From contig NZ_FVZB01000007.1 in the NCBI RefSeq assembly GCF_900166655.1, forward strand, positions 1,054,001-1,118,000: a stretch of DNA of 64,000 bases, read 5' to 3'. Shown piece after piece: positions 46,112-54,734 of this stretch. The stretch comes from Halobacillus hunanensis. GTDB taxonomy: Bacteria; Bacillota; Bacilli; Bacillales; Halobacillaceae. Made by a program: the position numbers and the translations under genes. The notes below the pieces were generated by a model. The model did no database searches. It saw only the letters and a list, made by a program, of their open reading frames with translations, and was not told where the DNA came from. The stretch's first letter is position 1, and each line of letters opens with the position of its first letter.

Positions 46112-47011
46112 TTATTTGCTTGTTTGTAACGCTAGTGCTAATGAATATACTTTACTCTGAGCAGAATCAGCTCGAGATGTTAATACAATCGGAGCTTTAG
46201 CCCCGCTTATGACTGCCGCCACTTTTGCGCCGGCAAAATACATGAATGATTTGTATAGAGCGTTTGCTACCTCAATTGTAGGCACAACGAGAATATCAGC
46301 TTCCCCAGCAACCTCTGAAGTAATTCCTTTTTGATCTGCTGCCTGTCGGTCTACTGCATTGTCAAATGCCAACGGCCCGTCTACAATGCAATGTTTAATT
46401 TGACCGCGACGATTCATTTGGGTCAGAAGAGCTGCGTCCTGTGTAGCTGGCATGGATGAATTAACGACCTCAACAGCTGCTAGCGGGGTAACCTTTGGCA
46501 TCTTCCATCCTGCCTTGACTGCCACTTCTACAGCATTGTTAATAATGTGAACTTTTTCATCCAAAGTTGGGGTAATATTCATCGCAGCATCTGTTAAAAA
46601 GATAAGCCGGTCCTGATTTGGAACTTCAAATAAAGCAACATGCGACAAGACGCGATTTGTCCGCAATCCGAATTGTTTATTCAACACGGCTTTCAGTAAC
46701 TGTTTCGTGTCGATCTGTCCCTTCATCACCACATGTGCTTCCCCGTTCCTGACAGCCTTAACAGCTTCTTCGGCAGCCAGACCCGCTTCACTATGCTTAA
46801 GTCGAACCCCTTGTTGAGACAAATCAAGTTCTATCTGTTCTGCAAGACTCTTAATTTCAGGCTGATCGCCCACCAGCAGGAAATGCCCAATGTTTAGTTG
46901 CAAGGCATGTTTAACGGCTCTCAGGACTTCTTTGTCAGCAGCCTGAGCAACAGCTACTACCTTTAGATTTTTCTGATCGATCTTATGAAGCAACTCATCT
47001 AAGGTCTTCAA
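46112..47011 (-). CDS. ptb: Phosphate butyryltransferase
   Basis: 299 residues from TTG 47011, placed six bases after GAGGTG. The longer in-frame start at 47038 would add nine residues not seen in the family, and the TTG start gives the usual MKTLDELL beginning. It exchanges CoA for phosphate on butyryl- and branched acyl-CoA. Motifs AVNSS-like VEVVNSSMPATQDAALL and VDGPLAFDNAVD are present. It is the first gene of the bkd operon. A palindrome shared with the bkdR leader lies 34-47 bases upstream. Confidence 0.93.
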   Translation of the reverse strand: MKTLDELLHKIDQKNLKVVAVAQAADKEVLRAVKHALQLNIGHFLLVGDQPEIKSLAEQIELDLSQQGVRLKHSEAGLAAEEAVKAVRNGEAHVVMKGQIDTKQLLKAVLNKQFGLRTNRVLSHVALFEVPNQDRLIFLTDAAMNITPTLDEKVHIINNAVEVAVKAGWKMPKVTPLAAVEVVNSSMPATQDAALLTQMNRRGQIKHCIVDGPLAFDNAVDRQAADQKGITSEVAGEADILVVPTIEVANALYKSFMYFAGAKVAAVISGAKAPIVLTSRADSAQSKVYSLALALQTSK

Positions 47012-47044
47012 TCTGTTCACCTCTAATTCATAAATCATAAACCA

Positions 47045-47058
47045 TGCAATATTTTGCA
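47045..47058. promoter_or_regulatory. Palindrome TGCAATATTTTGCA in the ptb leader
   Basis: Perfect dyad TGCAA-TATT-TTGCA in the 49-base gap between bkdR and ptb. Thirteen of its bases recur exactly in the bkdR leader (49143-49155). On the minus strand it ends in TTGCA, like a sigma-54 -12 element, but the required GG at -24 is missing. Confidence 0.55.
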
Positions 47059-47060
47059 GG

Positions 47061-49130
47061 TTATTTAACTCGTTCCTTATCTAGCTTATATTTATCAAGC
47101 TTGTAATAAAGATTTCTAATCGAAATACCTAATGCCTTTGCCGTTTTTGTTTTGTTAAAATTGTGGGAGCGAAAGGCATCGGCCAATAGGTCCTTCTCAT
47201 AATCATCAACAGCATCCTGTAGTGTACCGCCAAGCCATACTGCCTCTTCTACAGGGATGTCTGAAAAAGCAGATTCGTGATTGACAAGAGAAGGAATATG
47301 TTTCTTTTCAATTACATCCTGGTAATTCTCCATGTAAATCATAGCCCTTCCGATTATGTTCTCAAGTTCGCGAACATTTCCAGGCCAATCATAATCCATC
47401 AGTTTGTCTAATGCTTCATTATGGATAGTTCCAACTATTCTTCCATAATCCTCATTCAGTTTTTGAATAAGATGCTTCGACAAAGGTATAATATCTTCTT
47501 TTCTTTCTCTTAGAGGGGGAATGTAAATAGGTAATCGATTCAAACGATAATATAAGTCTTCCCGGAAGGTTTTTTTCATAATTGCTTTCTCTAAATTAAT
47601 ATGAGTTGCTGCAATCACGCGCACATCTACATGTACGGGTTTCGTCCCTCCAACCCGCACAATCTCCTGATCCTGCAAAACACGCAGGAGTTTGGCTTGC
47701 ATAGTTAGTGGGAGTTCACCGATCTCATCCAAAAAAATGCTGCCATGCTTGGCTTCTTCGAACAATCCCTTCCTGCCATCCCGCTTCGCTCCTGAGAACG
47801 TTCCATCTTCATATCCGAACAGTTCGCTCTCAAGTAACGGTTCTGCAATGGCTGCACAATTAACCCGAATAAATTTATTGTGTCTCCGCCTACTTTCATT
47901 ATGAATTGCATGAGCAAAAAGCTCCTTACCAGTTCCCGATTCACCGCGCAGCAGTACTGTAGCAGGTGTTCTTGCTCCGACTTTTGCCTGTTCAAGAGCC
48001 AAAGTCATCTCTTGTGAGTCTCCAATGATGTCATCAAATGTGTACTTCGCTTCCAGGTTTCTTATAATTTGCCGCGCTCGTTTTAACTCACTCGTCAGTG
48101 ACTGAATCTCAGATACATCATGTAAAACCCCAACACTTCCCTTTAGCTTTCCATCTACAATGACGGGAGCTACATTGACGAGGACCTCTTTCTCAGCTGG
48201 CCCTACCTTCATTCTTACCCCACGCACGGCGCGCCTCGTTTTAAGTACTTTCATATGCATACTTTCACCTTCGGAAATGTCCACAGTTGCGGGCTTGCCG
48301 ACAATTTCCTTTTCTTTAAGCCCCGTTATGCGGGTGTAAGCGGGATTAACCATTAATCCGTTTCCATTTTCATCTACCACAGAAATCGCTTCATCCGAAG
48401 ATTGAATAATCGCTTCAAGCATTGTTTTAACTTCTTTTAAATCGGTATTCTCTTCTGCTAAATCAACGACTTCTGTAATATCTTTAAAAACTGCATAAGC
48501 TCCGATCACTTGCTGGTCTTTGCCGATAATCGGGATCCGTGTGGTGATTACTTTGTATCCGCTTTCAAGTTTAAGCTTCTGGTTTACTTCTTTACGTTTA
48601 GACTTTAACACTTGGGGAAGTCTGGAATCTGAAATAATATGCCGTACATACTTGCCCACAACCTCACTCTTATTCTGTCCTAGGATACGTTCTGCACTTT
48701 TGTTCATAAACGAAACTTGTTCACTTTCATCAATGACAATCATTCCGTCGTGAATACTATTTAATATCAATGTTTGGTTATCTGTTTGCTGCTTTATTTC
48801 GGTAAGTAAAGATTCCTTCTCCTCTAACAGTTCGGATGTGATGTAAGCTACGTCACCTGGAATTAATACTGTGTGACTTGAACGCTCTGCACGAACCTGC
48901 TGGAAAACCTGATCACTGCCTGTAGCTTCTATAACAATGTCTATATCTTTATGTATAAAATTACGCCAGTCCTCACCTGTCTCGATCCCCCATAAGGACG
49001 CCTGTTTTAGTCCTTCTGCATTAGGATTCACGTCTGTCATAGCAACAACCATCATACGATCGGTTTCTTTCAATAACCGTAATAATGCCATTCCGCCTTT
49101 ACCTGCTCCGATAATGAGTACACGTTTCAT
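47061..49130 (-). CDS. bkdR: Sigma-54-dependent transcriptional activator BkdR
   Basis: 689 residues. An N-terminal Rossmann-like segment ([10 protein letters not shown], to about 105) is followed by PAS domains near 120-225 and 235-345. The AAA+ domain has Walker A GESGTGKE (396-403), Walker [11 protein letters not shown] (464-473) and the sigma-54 contact loop written GTFSGA (443-448) instead of GAFTGA. A Fis-type helix-turn-helix ([20 protein letters not shown]) ends the protein. It should activate the ptb-bkdB operon with sigma-54 in response to branched-chain amino acids or oxoacids. It lies directly upstream of ptb on the same strand. Confidence 0.93.
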   Translation of the reverse strand: MKRVLIIGAGKGGMALLRLLKETDRMMVVAMTDVNPNAEGLKQASLWGIETGEDWRNFIHKDIDIVIEATGSDQVFQQVRAERSSHTVLIPGDVAYITSELLEEKESLLTEIKQQTDNQTLILNSIHDGMIVIDESEQVSFMNKSAERILGQNKSEVVGKYVRHIISDSRLPQVLKSKRKEVNQKLKLESGYKVITTRIPIIGKDQQVIGAYAVFKDITEVVDLAEENTDLKEVKTMLEAIIQSSDEAISVVDENGNGLMVNPAYTRITGLKEKEIVGKPATVDISEGESMHMKVLKTRRAVRGVRMKVGPAEKEVLVNVAPVIVDGKLKGSVGVLHDVSEIQSLTSELKRARQIIRNLEAKYTFDDIIGDSQEMTLALEQAKVGARTPATVLLRGESGTGKELFAHAIHNESRRRHNKFIRVNCAAIAEPLLESELFGYEDGTFSGAKRDGRKGLFEEAKHGSIFLDEIGELPLTMQAKLLRVLQDQEIVRVGGTKPVHVDVRVIAATHINLEKAIMKKTFREDLYYRLNRLPIYIPPLRERKEDIIPLSKHLIQKLNEDYGRIVGTIHNEALDKLMDYDWPGNVRELENIIGRAMIYMENYQDVIEKKHIPSLVNHESAFSDIPVEEAVWLGGTLQDAVDDYEKDLLADAFRSHNFNKTKTAKALGISIRNLYYKLDKYKLDKERVK

Positions 49131-49142
49131 TTCATCACACCT

Positions 49143-49156
49143 TGCAATATTTTGCG
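49143..49156. promoter_or_regulatory. Second copy of the ptb-type palindrome, in the bkdR leader
   Basis: TGCAATATTTTGCG: identical to the ptb site except for the last base. It abuts the bkdR ribosome site (AAGGTG), so a bound protein could block expression of bkdR itself. Confidence 0.5.
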
Positions 49157-49267
49157 CACTTACATCGTATCCTATTCTGCATAATTTAGCAAGGGAGGAG
49201 TCTATTTTCAGTTCACACTTGATTTGATATACTATACAAGCATTGAATAATAAAGGAGAACAGGTTT

Positions 49268-49501
49268 ATGCGTATCATCGCGTTATTATTATTGGTTACC
49301 CCCGGGGTAATTGCCGTGATTGGAATAAAGTTAATTCGTGACGCTCTGTTTAATGTTTTTCATCCCATATTTTTTCACGTTGCGATTCAGGGGATTGTAG
49401 GATTGCTGTTTGTCGTAGGTGGAGTAGCTTTTATAGGAGGTTTTATACTTCACAGAGACCGAAAGCGAAATTTGACAAAAGGACGTTTCAAAAAGAAGTA
49501 G
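49268..49501 (+). CDS. yqzF: YqzF-like small membrane protein (DUF2627)
   Basis: 77 residues: two membrane helices (about 3-22, LLLLVTPGVIAVIGIKLI, and 38-62, IAIQGIVG-like VAIQGIVGLLFVVGGVAFIGGFIL) and a very basic tail (HRDRKRNLTKGRFKKK) that should face the cytoplasm. Function unknown. It is divergent from bkdR, as in B. subtilis. AAAGGAGAA precedes the ATG and a terminator overlaps its stop. Confidence 0.85.
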   Translation: MRIIALLLLVTPGVIAVIGIKLIRDALFNVFHPIFFHVAIQGIVGLLFVVGGVAFIGGFILHRDRKRNLTKGRFKKK

Positions 49502-49523
49502 AGCCGGATGCTCTGCTTTTTTT
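49498..49523 (+). terminator. Terminator after yqzF
   Basis: GTAGAGC and GCTCTGC (one wobble) form a seven-pair stem with a five-base loop, followed by seven T. The stem includes the TAG stop codon. Confidence 0.8.
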
Positions 49524-49598
49524 AATCATAAATGGGCAATCTTATAGAATGTAAGAACTGATAAAAATCGCACCTATTTAGTAAAAGGAGTGCTGCTA

Positions 49599-51506
49599 GT
49601 GAACGACCCCGTAGAATTTTACCGAAGTCAATATCCATTTGATTTACTAACAGATCATGAGTTTAATGAAGTTTTCAGCAAAGCAGAAGTTAAAGAATAC
49701 AGCAGTAATGAGTTTGTTATCCATGAAGACGAGAGTGATGAAAGCATAGATATCCACTTCCTCATTTCAGGTTTGGCTAAAAATATCATGCACCGTTCAA
49801 ACGGAAAGCAGCTTTCTGTTCGCTTTTATTATCCTGGGGATTTAGTTGGAGTCATGATTCTTTTAACAAGCGGAGAAATGAGGTTCTCTGTACAAGCACT
49901 TGAGCCTGTAAAAACACTCCGCTTTAAACGTTCTACTTTTCTTGAAGTCATGTCGAACAATACCCAATTTTCAAAAGTCGTCATGGATGGAATCAGCCAT
50001 CTTATGAAAAGCCTATATGACGAGATTAAATATAAAAGTTCAACCGATGAACAAGATGACCGAGAACTTTATAAAAAAAGAGCGGGAGCCTACATGGAGC
50101 CGCCCGCATTTATCCATCCAGCCGAATCAATTGAGAAAGCAGCTCGAATGTTACAACAAAAGAAGATCGAGGCTCTAATAGTGAGCGAAGATAATAAAAA
50201 TCTGCTCGGAATGGTAGGATACGGAGATCTACTGCAAGCTTATTTCGAAAACAGGCATAAAGATTCGGTGAAAAACCATATGTCAGAGGAATCCTATTCC
50301 ATCAGTGACCAGGAGTTCATATACGATGCTTTAAGCTATTTAAAACATCATCCAACAGAAATTATACCTGTACACCATAAGGATAAAATTGTCGGGATCC
50401 TTAGACAATCCTCCTTTTTTACAATTAAGAACTCGGTGTATTTTGATTTAACGTACCGTATTTCTAACGCTACGAATCTTGAGGAAATTCAAACACTATC
50501 TCCTGTTTATAATAGCCGTTTTCAAGACTTTGTCGCGAGTCTGATTGAAGATCAAATGTTTGCTTATGATATTGCGGAATTGATTACCAACTATAATGAC
50601 CGTATTCACAAACAAATCATTCAAATCGCTGAAGATGAGATGGTCGCTGAAGGTTACGGCACACCGCCTATCAACTATTGCTTTCTCGTAATGGGAAGTG
50701 AAGGACGAAAAGAACAGGCCTTTTCTACAGACCAGGACAATGGAATGATTCTCGCCGACTATGAACAATCAAAGAATAAGCAGCACATCGAGCAGTATTT
50801 TCGCTATTTTTCCGAGAAAATTAATGCCATGCTGGATCAGTGTGGTTTTCCTTACTGCAAAGGGGATATTATGGCAAAGGTAGATAAATGGAGACAGCAA
50901 ACGAGTCAATGGCGTCAAAGTATTAATTCATGGATTGAAAAAATGGATGCTGAAGAAATTAGGGACTTCACGATATTTGCAGACTTCCGCCCGATTTTTG
51001 GTGATTTTTCACTGGCATATGATTTAAAAAAGTACGTCACTCAACGGGTTGAGAAATCACTTGGATTACATCAGCTGCTCATGAAAGATACACTCAGGTT
51101 CAGAGTGCCTGTTCAACCATTTGGCCGTATTTCAGGGGTAGGGAAAAAACGCACCCTAAATATTAAAAAATCAGCCATTATGCAGATCGTCAATGCCATT
51201 CGAATATACAGTATGAAGTATGGGGTAGAAGCGATCAATACAGTGAACCGTCTGGAAGCCTTGGCAGAACAGGAGCGTTTTCACCCAAGGGATGTAGAAA
51301 ATGCCAAACTTGCTCTCCATCGGCTAATGCTTTTTCGGATAAAAGAAAACTTGAACCAGATGCAAACGGATCAGTCTCTCTCAAATGAGTTACCCTTAAA
51401 TAAGTTAAATAAATCTGAGCGACGTTCTTTAAAAGATGCTTTACTTATTGCGAAACGATTACAACAGGTACTTGAACTTAGTTATAATCGAAATCGGGTG
51501 ATGTAA
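49599..51506 (+). CDS. cNMP-binding/CBS/DUF294 nucleotidyltransferase-like protein
   Basis: 635 residues from GTG 49599, eight bases after AAGGAG; the GTG at 49590 overlaps that site. A cyclic-nucleotide-binding-like beta-roll covers about 15-135 (EFVIHEDESDESIDIHFLISG ... YYPGDLVGV). A CBS pair follows at about 170-285. The DUF294 nucleotidyltransferase region holds GSEGRKEQAFSTDQDNG (about 366-382), with the two Asp expected for metal binding. A helical substrate-binding-like domain ends the protein. The order matches GlnD-related proteins of unknown substrate. It overlaps the exonuclease gene by one base. Confidence 0.82.
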   Translation: MNDPVEFYRSQYPFDLLTDHEFNEVFSKAEVKEYSSNEFVIHEDESDESIDIHFLISGLAKNIMHRSNGKQLSVRFYYPGDLVGVMILLTSGEMRFSVQALEPVKTLRFKRSTFLEVMSNNTQFSKVVMDGISHLMKSLYDEIKYKSSTDEQDDRELYKKRAGAYMEPPAFIHPAESIEKAARMLQQKKIEALIVSEDNKNLLGMVGYGDLLQAYFENRHKDSVKNHMSEESYSISDQEFIYDALSYLKHHPTEIIPVHHKDKIVGILRQSSFFTIKNSVYFDLTYRISNATNLEEIQTLSPVYNSRFQDFVASLIEDQMFAYDIAELITNYNDRIHKQIIQIAEDEMVAEGYGTPPINYCFLVMGSEGRKEQAFSTDQDNGMILADYEQSKNKQHIEQYFRYFSEKINAMLDQCGFPYCKGDIMAKVDKWRQQTSQWRQSINSWIEKMDAEEIRDFTIFADFRPIFGDFSLAYDLKKYVTQRVEKSLGLHQLLMKDTLRFRVPVQPFGRISGVGKKRTLNIKKSAIMQIVNAIRIYSMKYGVEAINTVNRLEALAEQERFHPRDVENAKLALHRLMLFRIKENLNQMQTDQSLSNELPLNKLNKSERRSLKDALLIAKRLQQVLELSYNRNRVM

Positions 51507-52249
51507 TGCTTCCTACTGACTTGCAAATTTTAAAGTATATCTTTATTGAAAAACCAATTTACTATACTAAAATACGGCAGCAAATGAATTGGGTGACATA
51601 CCAGAAACTCCAGGAAAAACTAAAAGCTTTTAAAAATGACCCTGATATAAGAAAATCTAACCTGCTTGACCTGGATTACACAATATTTGATTTAGAAACG
51701 ACTGGGTTCATCCCAGAAATTGGCCATGAAATTATTTCTATTGGTGCTGTACGGAATCACGGACTCGATTCATGCCATATCGATACTTTTCACCAGATTG
51801 TCCGACCGATCAGACCTGTTTCTTCCGCCACTCTCAATCTAACCGGTTTAACACGGGACCAGTTAGCAAATGGACGAACTTTTGTGAACAGCTTGAAGCA
51901 TTTCCTTGATTTCAGCAGAGGATCTGTCCTTGTAGCCCATCCCGCAAAATTTGATGTGCGTTTCCTCCAAACGATGCTTAAACGCTGGAAATTGCCTGAA
52001 TTCAACCCAGCAGTCATTGATTCACAAGTAATGGCTGAGTGGTTATTTCCTTCATTGAAGCCTCAACTGGATCCGCTTATAAAACAGTTTAAAATCGAAC
52101 AAAGAGAACGTCACCATGCTTTGAATGATGCTATGATGACGTCTGAACTGTTTTGTAAGTTACTTGATTATGCTATAAAGCGTGATATTCGAACATTTGA
52201 TGAATTACATCAGGTGTTACTTCAATCAAAACAAGCGAGAAAGTCTTAG
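51506..52249 (+). CDS. DEDDh 3'-5' exonuclease (DNA polymerase III epsilon-like)
   Basis: 247 residues. Exo I has Asp62 and Glu64 (TIFDLETTGFIPEIGHEI). Exo II lies in VAHPAKFDVRFLQ, and Exo III in RERHHALNDAMMTSELF with the His and Asp of the DEDDh type. About 55 extra N-terminal residues precede the domain. The start ATG shares its A with the previous TAA stop. The same pairing of a DUF294 protein with an epsilon-like exonuclease is known from other bacteria, so they probably act together, but the process is unknown. Confidence 0.85.
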   Translation: MLPTDLQILKYIFIEKPIYYTKIRQQMNWVTYQKLQEKLKAFKNDPDIRKSNLLDLDYTIFDLETTGFIPEIGHEIISIGAVRNHGLDSCHIDTFHQIVRPIRPVSSATLNLTGLTRDQLANGRTFVNSLKHFLDFSRGSVLVAHPAKFDVRFLQTMLKRWKLPEFNPAVIDSQVMAEWLFPSLKPQLDPLIKQFKIEQRERHHALNDAMMTSELFCKLLDYAIKRDIRTFDELHQVLLQSKQARKS

Positions 52250-52273
52250 TAGAAACTTTCTCGCTTGTTTTGT
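52228..52273. terminator. Terminator between the exonuclease and aspartokinase genes
   Basis: AAAACAAGCGAGAAAGT pairs with ACTTTCTCGCTTGTTTT in a perfect 17-pair stem around a ten-base loop. The exonuclease stop codon is in the loop. A- and T-rich flanks suit both strands; the aspartokinase stop lies directly to the right. Confidence 0.88.
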
Positions 52274-53622
52274 TACATGAAAAATGTACGATAAAGGGAG
52301 CGGACAGCCGGTTCTAACCCGCTGGATTTAATCCCGAACATCATGGACACTTCTGATGACCCCTGATTAATCATCTCAATGTTAACATTCGCATGTTGAA
52401 ATGCCGTTGCAGCTTGGCTCGCAATCCCAACTGTTTCATTCATGCCTTCCCCAACAAGCATGATCATCGCCATATCTCTTTCCACCGTTATCGTATCAAC
52501 CTTTAATTCCTCTGCAATTCGATTGGTTACGATCGTTTCTTTTGCTTTTGGTAATTGATGTTCACGAATAATGACAGACATATCATCAATTCCCGAAGGT
52601 GCATGTTCAAATGATATGCCTTCATCTTCTAATATTTGAAGCAGTCTACGGCCAAAACCAAGCTCTCGGTTCATTAAATATTTACTTACATATAAGTTTA
52701 AAAATCCTGAATCACTTGCTATCCCTTTTACATGTCCCTCTTCCGCTTCTCTAACGGAAACGATCATGGTACCGTCTCCATCCGGGTTATTCGTGTTTTT
52801 AATACAGACTGGAATCTTTTCCTTAAAAGCCGGGATCAAAGCCTCGTCATGAAATACCGAGAATCCAGCATATGAAAGTTCTCTCATTTCTTTGTATGTC
52901 AACGTTGTCAGCTTCATTGGATTATCGACAATTGTAGGGTTTACACAGAAAACAGAATCAACATCAGTAAAGTTTTCATATAAATCAGCTTTCACACCAG
53001 CCGCAACAATTGATCCTGTAATGTCCGAACCACCGCGCGAAAACGTTACGAGCTCTCCTTCGGGGGTATACCCAAAGAATCCTGGAATCACAAGGATCTC
53101 CTTCTTTTTTCTAAGTTCATATAGATGATCAAAACTTTCATCGAGAACTAATGCTCCTCCTAGTTCATCACGTACAAGGATCCCCGCTTCCTTCGGGTTT
53201 ACATAAGATGATTCCTGTCCACTAGATCGTAGATAAGCACTCAATATCAGTGCCGTTCCATCTTCACCACAAGACTTTAAACGATTCATCCCTGACTTAT
53301 AATCTTTTTCAGTGTGTTCACACGCTTCATTAATACGGCTCTGAATCGTATCAAGAACTTCTTCTGAGATTTGCAAATCCCTCACAATAGACGCAAAGCG
53401 CTCAATTACTCTGTCATAGGCTAGTTCATCCCTTGCTCCATTATAAATGGAGTCTCCTAATGTAATTAATAGGTCCGTCGTTTTTGTGTCATCAGAGTGC
53501 CTTTTTCCAGGGGCTGACACGACAATTACTCTTCTATCATGGTCTGAAGTAATAATATTTGTCACTTTTTTAATTTGATTTGAATCTGCTACAGAACTTC
53601 CACCAAACTTAACAACCTTCAT
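52273..53622 (-). CDS. Aspartokinase (monofunctional, YclM-like class)
   Basis: 449 residues from ATG 53622 (MKVVKFGGSSVAD). The kinase domain shows KFGGSS, the GEDGTALILSAYL segment and FSRGGSDITGSIVA (aspartate/ATP site near 205-218). Two ACT domains follow from about 300 (FLNLYVSKYL ... MIMLVGEGMNETVGIA). The length and KFGGSSVAD start match the aspartokinase III-like YclM enzyme rather than DapG or LysC. It makes aspartyl-phosphate for Lys, Met and Thr; ACT domains imply feedback control. It stands alone before spo0A. Confidence 0.9.
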   Translation of the reverse strand: MKVVKFGGSSVADSNQIKKVTNIITSDHDRRVIVVSAPGKRHSDDTKTTDLLITLGDSIYNGARDELAYDRVIERFASIVRDLQISEEVLDTIQSRINEACEHTEKDYKSGMNRLKSCGEDGTALILSAYLRSSGQESSYVNPKEAGILVRDELGGALVLDESFDHLYELRKKKEILVIPGFFGYTPEGELVTFSRGGSDITGSIVAAGVKADLYENFTDVDSVFCVNPTIVDNPMKLTTLTYKEMRELSYAGFSVFHDEALIPAFKEKIPVCIKNTNNPDGDGTMIVSVREAEEGHVKGIASDSGFLNLYVSKYLMNRELGFGRRLLQILEDEGISFEHAPSGIDDMSVIIREHQLPKAKETIVTNRIAEELKVDTITVERDMAMIMLVGEGMNETVGIASQAATAFQHANVNIEMINQGSSEVSMMFGIKSSGLEPAVRSLYRTFFM

Positions 53623-53689
53623 TATGTACAACTCCCCAATTCGATTAATAATTTAGAATTGTATCATAAACACATCCTTTTTGAAAATT

Positions 53690-53722
53690 AAAAATCCCTC
53701 ACCTAAAAGTGGTGAGGGATGG
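53690..53722 (-). terminator. Terminator after spo0A
   Basis: ATCCCTCACC and GGTGAGGGAT form a ten-pair stem (loop about seven bases); on the minus strand TTTTTAATTTT follows. It lies about ten bases after the spo0A stop. Confidence 0.85.
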
Positions 53723-53730
53723 CTTTTCAA

Positions 53731-54504
53731 TTAACTAGCTTTATGTTCAAGACGCAGACGATCAGCAACCATCGCGATAAACTCGCTATTTGTCGGTTTT
53801 GCTTTTGTGGAAGAAATTGTATATCCAAATAAGGACGAGATCGCATCAATGTTACCACGATTCCATGCTACTTCGATTGCATGGCGAATTGCACGTTCAA
53901 CTCGAGAGGCTGTGGTATTATATTTTGTAGCAATATCCGGATATAAAACTTTTGTAATGGATCCTAGGAGTTCAAGATCATTATAAACCATTGTGATGGC
54001 TTCCCTTAAGTACAAATATCCTTTAATGTGGGCTGGTACGCCTACTTCATGGATAATATGTGTAATGCTTGTATCTAGATCAGGTTTTTTCGGTTTAGTA
54101 TAGCTGCTGCCAACTGCACGATTAATTGGGTCGCCTGCGTGTTTAATTTGTCTGACCTGCTCACTGAGGTGATCCAAATCAAAAGGTTTCATCATAAAAT
54201 AAGCTGCACCTAGCTCGACGGCTTTCTTGGTAACTTCTTCTTGACCAAAAGCAGTAAGCATAATAACTTCTGGTGGGTTTTCAAATTCTCTAACTTGCTG
54301 CAGGACAGCAAGTCCATCAACATGCGGCATAATAATGTCTAATATCAGTACATCCGGCTTTTTAGTAGCTAGCATGTCCAAACAATCCCTGCCATTATAT
54401 GCTGCACCAATCACTTCAATATCCTGGGTATCAGAAAAATGCTCCTCAAGAAGTTTTACTAATTCACGATTATCATCTGCTAAACAAACTTGCACCTTTT
54501 CCAT
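53731..54504 (-). CDS. spo0A: Sporulation master regulator Spo0A
   Basis: 257 residues. The receiver domain has Asp10, Asp11 and the phosphorylated Asp56 ([15 protein letters not shown]), with Lys108 region FMMKPFDL. A short hinge (about 120-145) leads to the DNA-binding domain (about 150-257) containing the recognition helix [19 protein letters not shown] and the sigma-contact region. Phosphorylation through the phosphorelay lets it bind 0A boxes (TGTCGAA). It is downstream of spoIVB as in all endospore formers. The 230-base leader has three 0A boxes, a vegetative-type and a sigma-H-type promoter. Confidence 0.97.
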   Translation of the reverse strand: MEKVQVCLADDNRELVKLLEEHFSDTQDIEVIGAAYNGRDCLDMLATKKPDVLILDIIMPHVDGLAVLQQVREFENPPEVIMLTAFGQEEVTKKAVELGAAYFMMKPFDLDHLSEQVRQIKHAGDPINRAVGSSYTKPKKPDLDTSITHIIHEVGVPAHIKGYLYLREAITMVYNDLELLGSITKVLYPDIATKYNTTASRVERAIRHAIEVAWNRGNIDAISSLFGYTISSTKAKPTNSEFIAMVADRLRLEHKAS

Positions 54505-54548
54505 TACAATTCCTCCTCACAAAATATTCCTATTCTTCCACTAAACCT

Positions 54549-54575
54549 ATTCGACATTTAAAAAAAGAACCCTTT
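54549..54575 (-). promoter_or_regulatory. sigma-H promoter (Ps-like) of spo0A with overlapping 0A box
   Basis: On the minus strand AAAGGGTTC (54575-54567) fits sigma-H -35 RnAGGAwWW with one or two differences. After 11 bases, GTCGAAT (54555-54549) fits -10 RnnGAAT exactly. The -10 lies within a 0A box TGTCGAA (54556-54550), so phospho-Spo0A could control this promoter directly. Confidence 0.65.
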
Positions 54576-54577
54576 TT

Positions 54578-54586
54578 ATTATAACA
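54578..54586 (-). promoter_or_regulatory. Vegetative (sigma-A) extended -10 of spo0A
   Basis: On the minus strand TGTTATAAT: a consensus TATAAT with the TGn extension, about 75 bases upstream of the ATG. The -35 region is weak. This resembles Pv, but here it lies only a few bases upstream of the sigma-H site. Confidence 0.5.
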
Positions 54587-54672
54587 AATAAATCTGAAAT
54601 ATTTAATATTATCTTTAAAATGCTTCTTATTGCTCTTATTTTCTTTAAAATTCGATAAAAAGCAACATGGTT

Positions 54673-54689
54673 TGTCGAATTTTGTCGAA
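54673..54689. promoter_or_regulatory. Tandem 0A boxes upstream of spo0A
   Basis: TGTCGAA at 54673-54679 and again at 54683-54689, ten bases apart and in the same orientation. The exact consensus spaced by one helical turn fits binding of a Spo0A dimer. They lie 100-120 bases upstream of the sigma-H -35. Confidence 0.7.
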
Positions 54690-54690
54690 T

Positions 54691-54733
54691 TGAAAAAGGG
54701 TGTTCAAAAGTTTCTTTTGACACACCCTTTTTC
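54691..54733. terminator. Terminator after spoIVB
   Basis: AAAAAGGGTGT and ACACCCTTTTT form an 11-pair stem, with an inner TCAAAAG/CTTTTGA pairing. It begins right after the spoIVB stop and both strands end in T-runs. Confidence 0.8.
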
Positions 54734-54734
54734 A

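Noticed and set aside
47012-47060. Canonical sigma-54 promoter before ptb
   Set aside because: TTGCA gives a -12-like element but the GG at -24 with correct spacing is missing.
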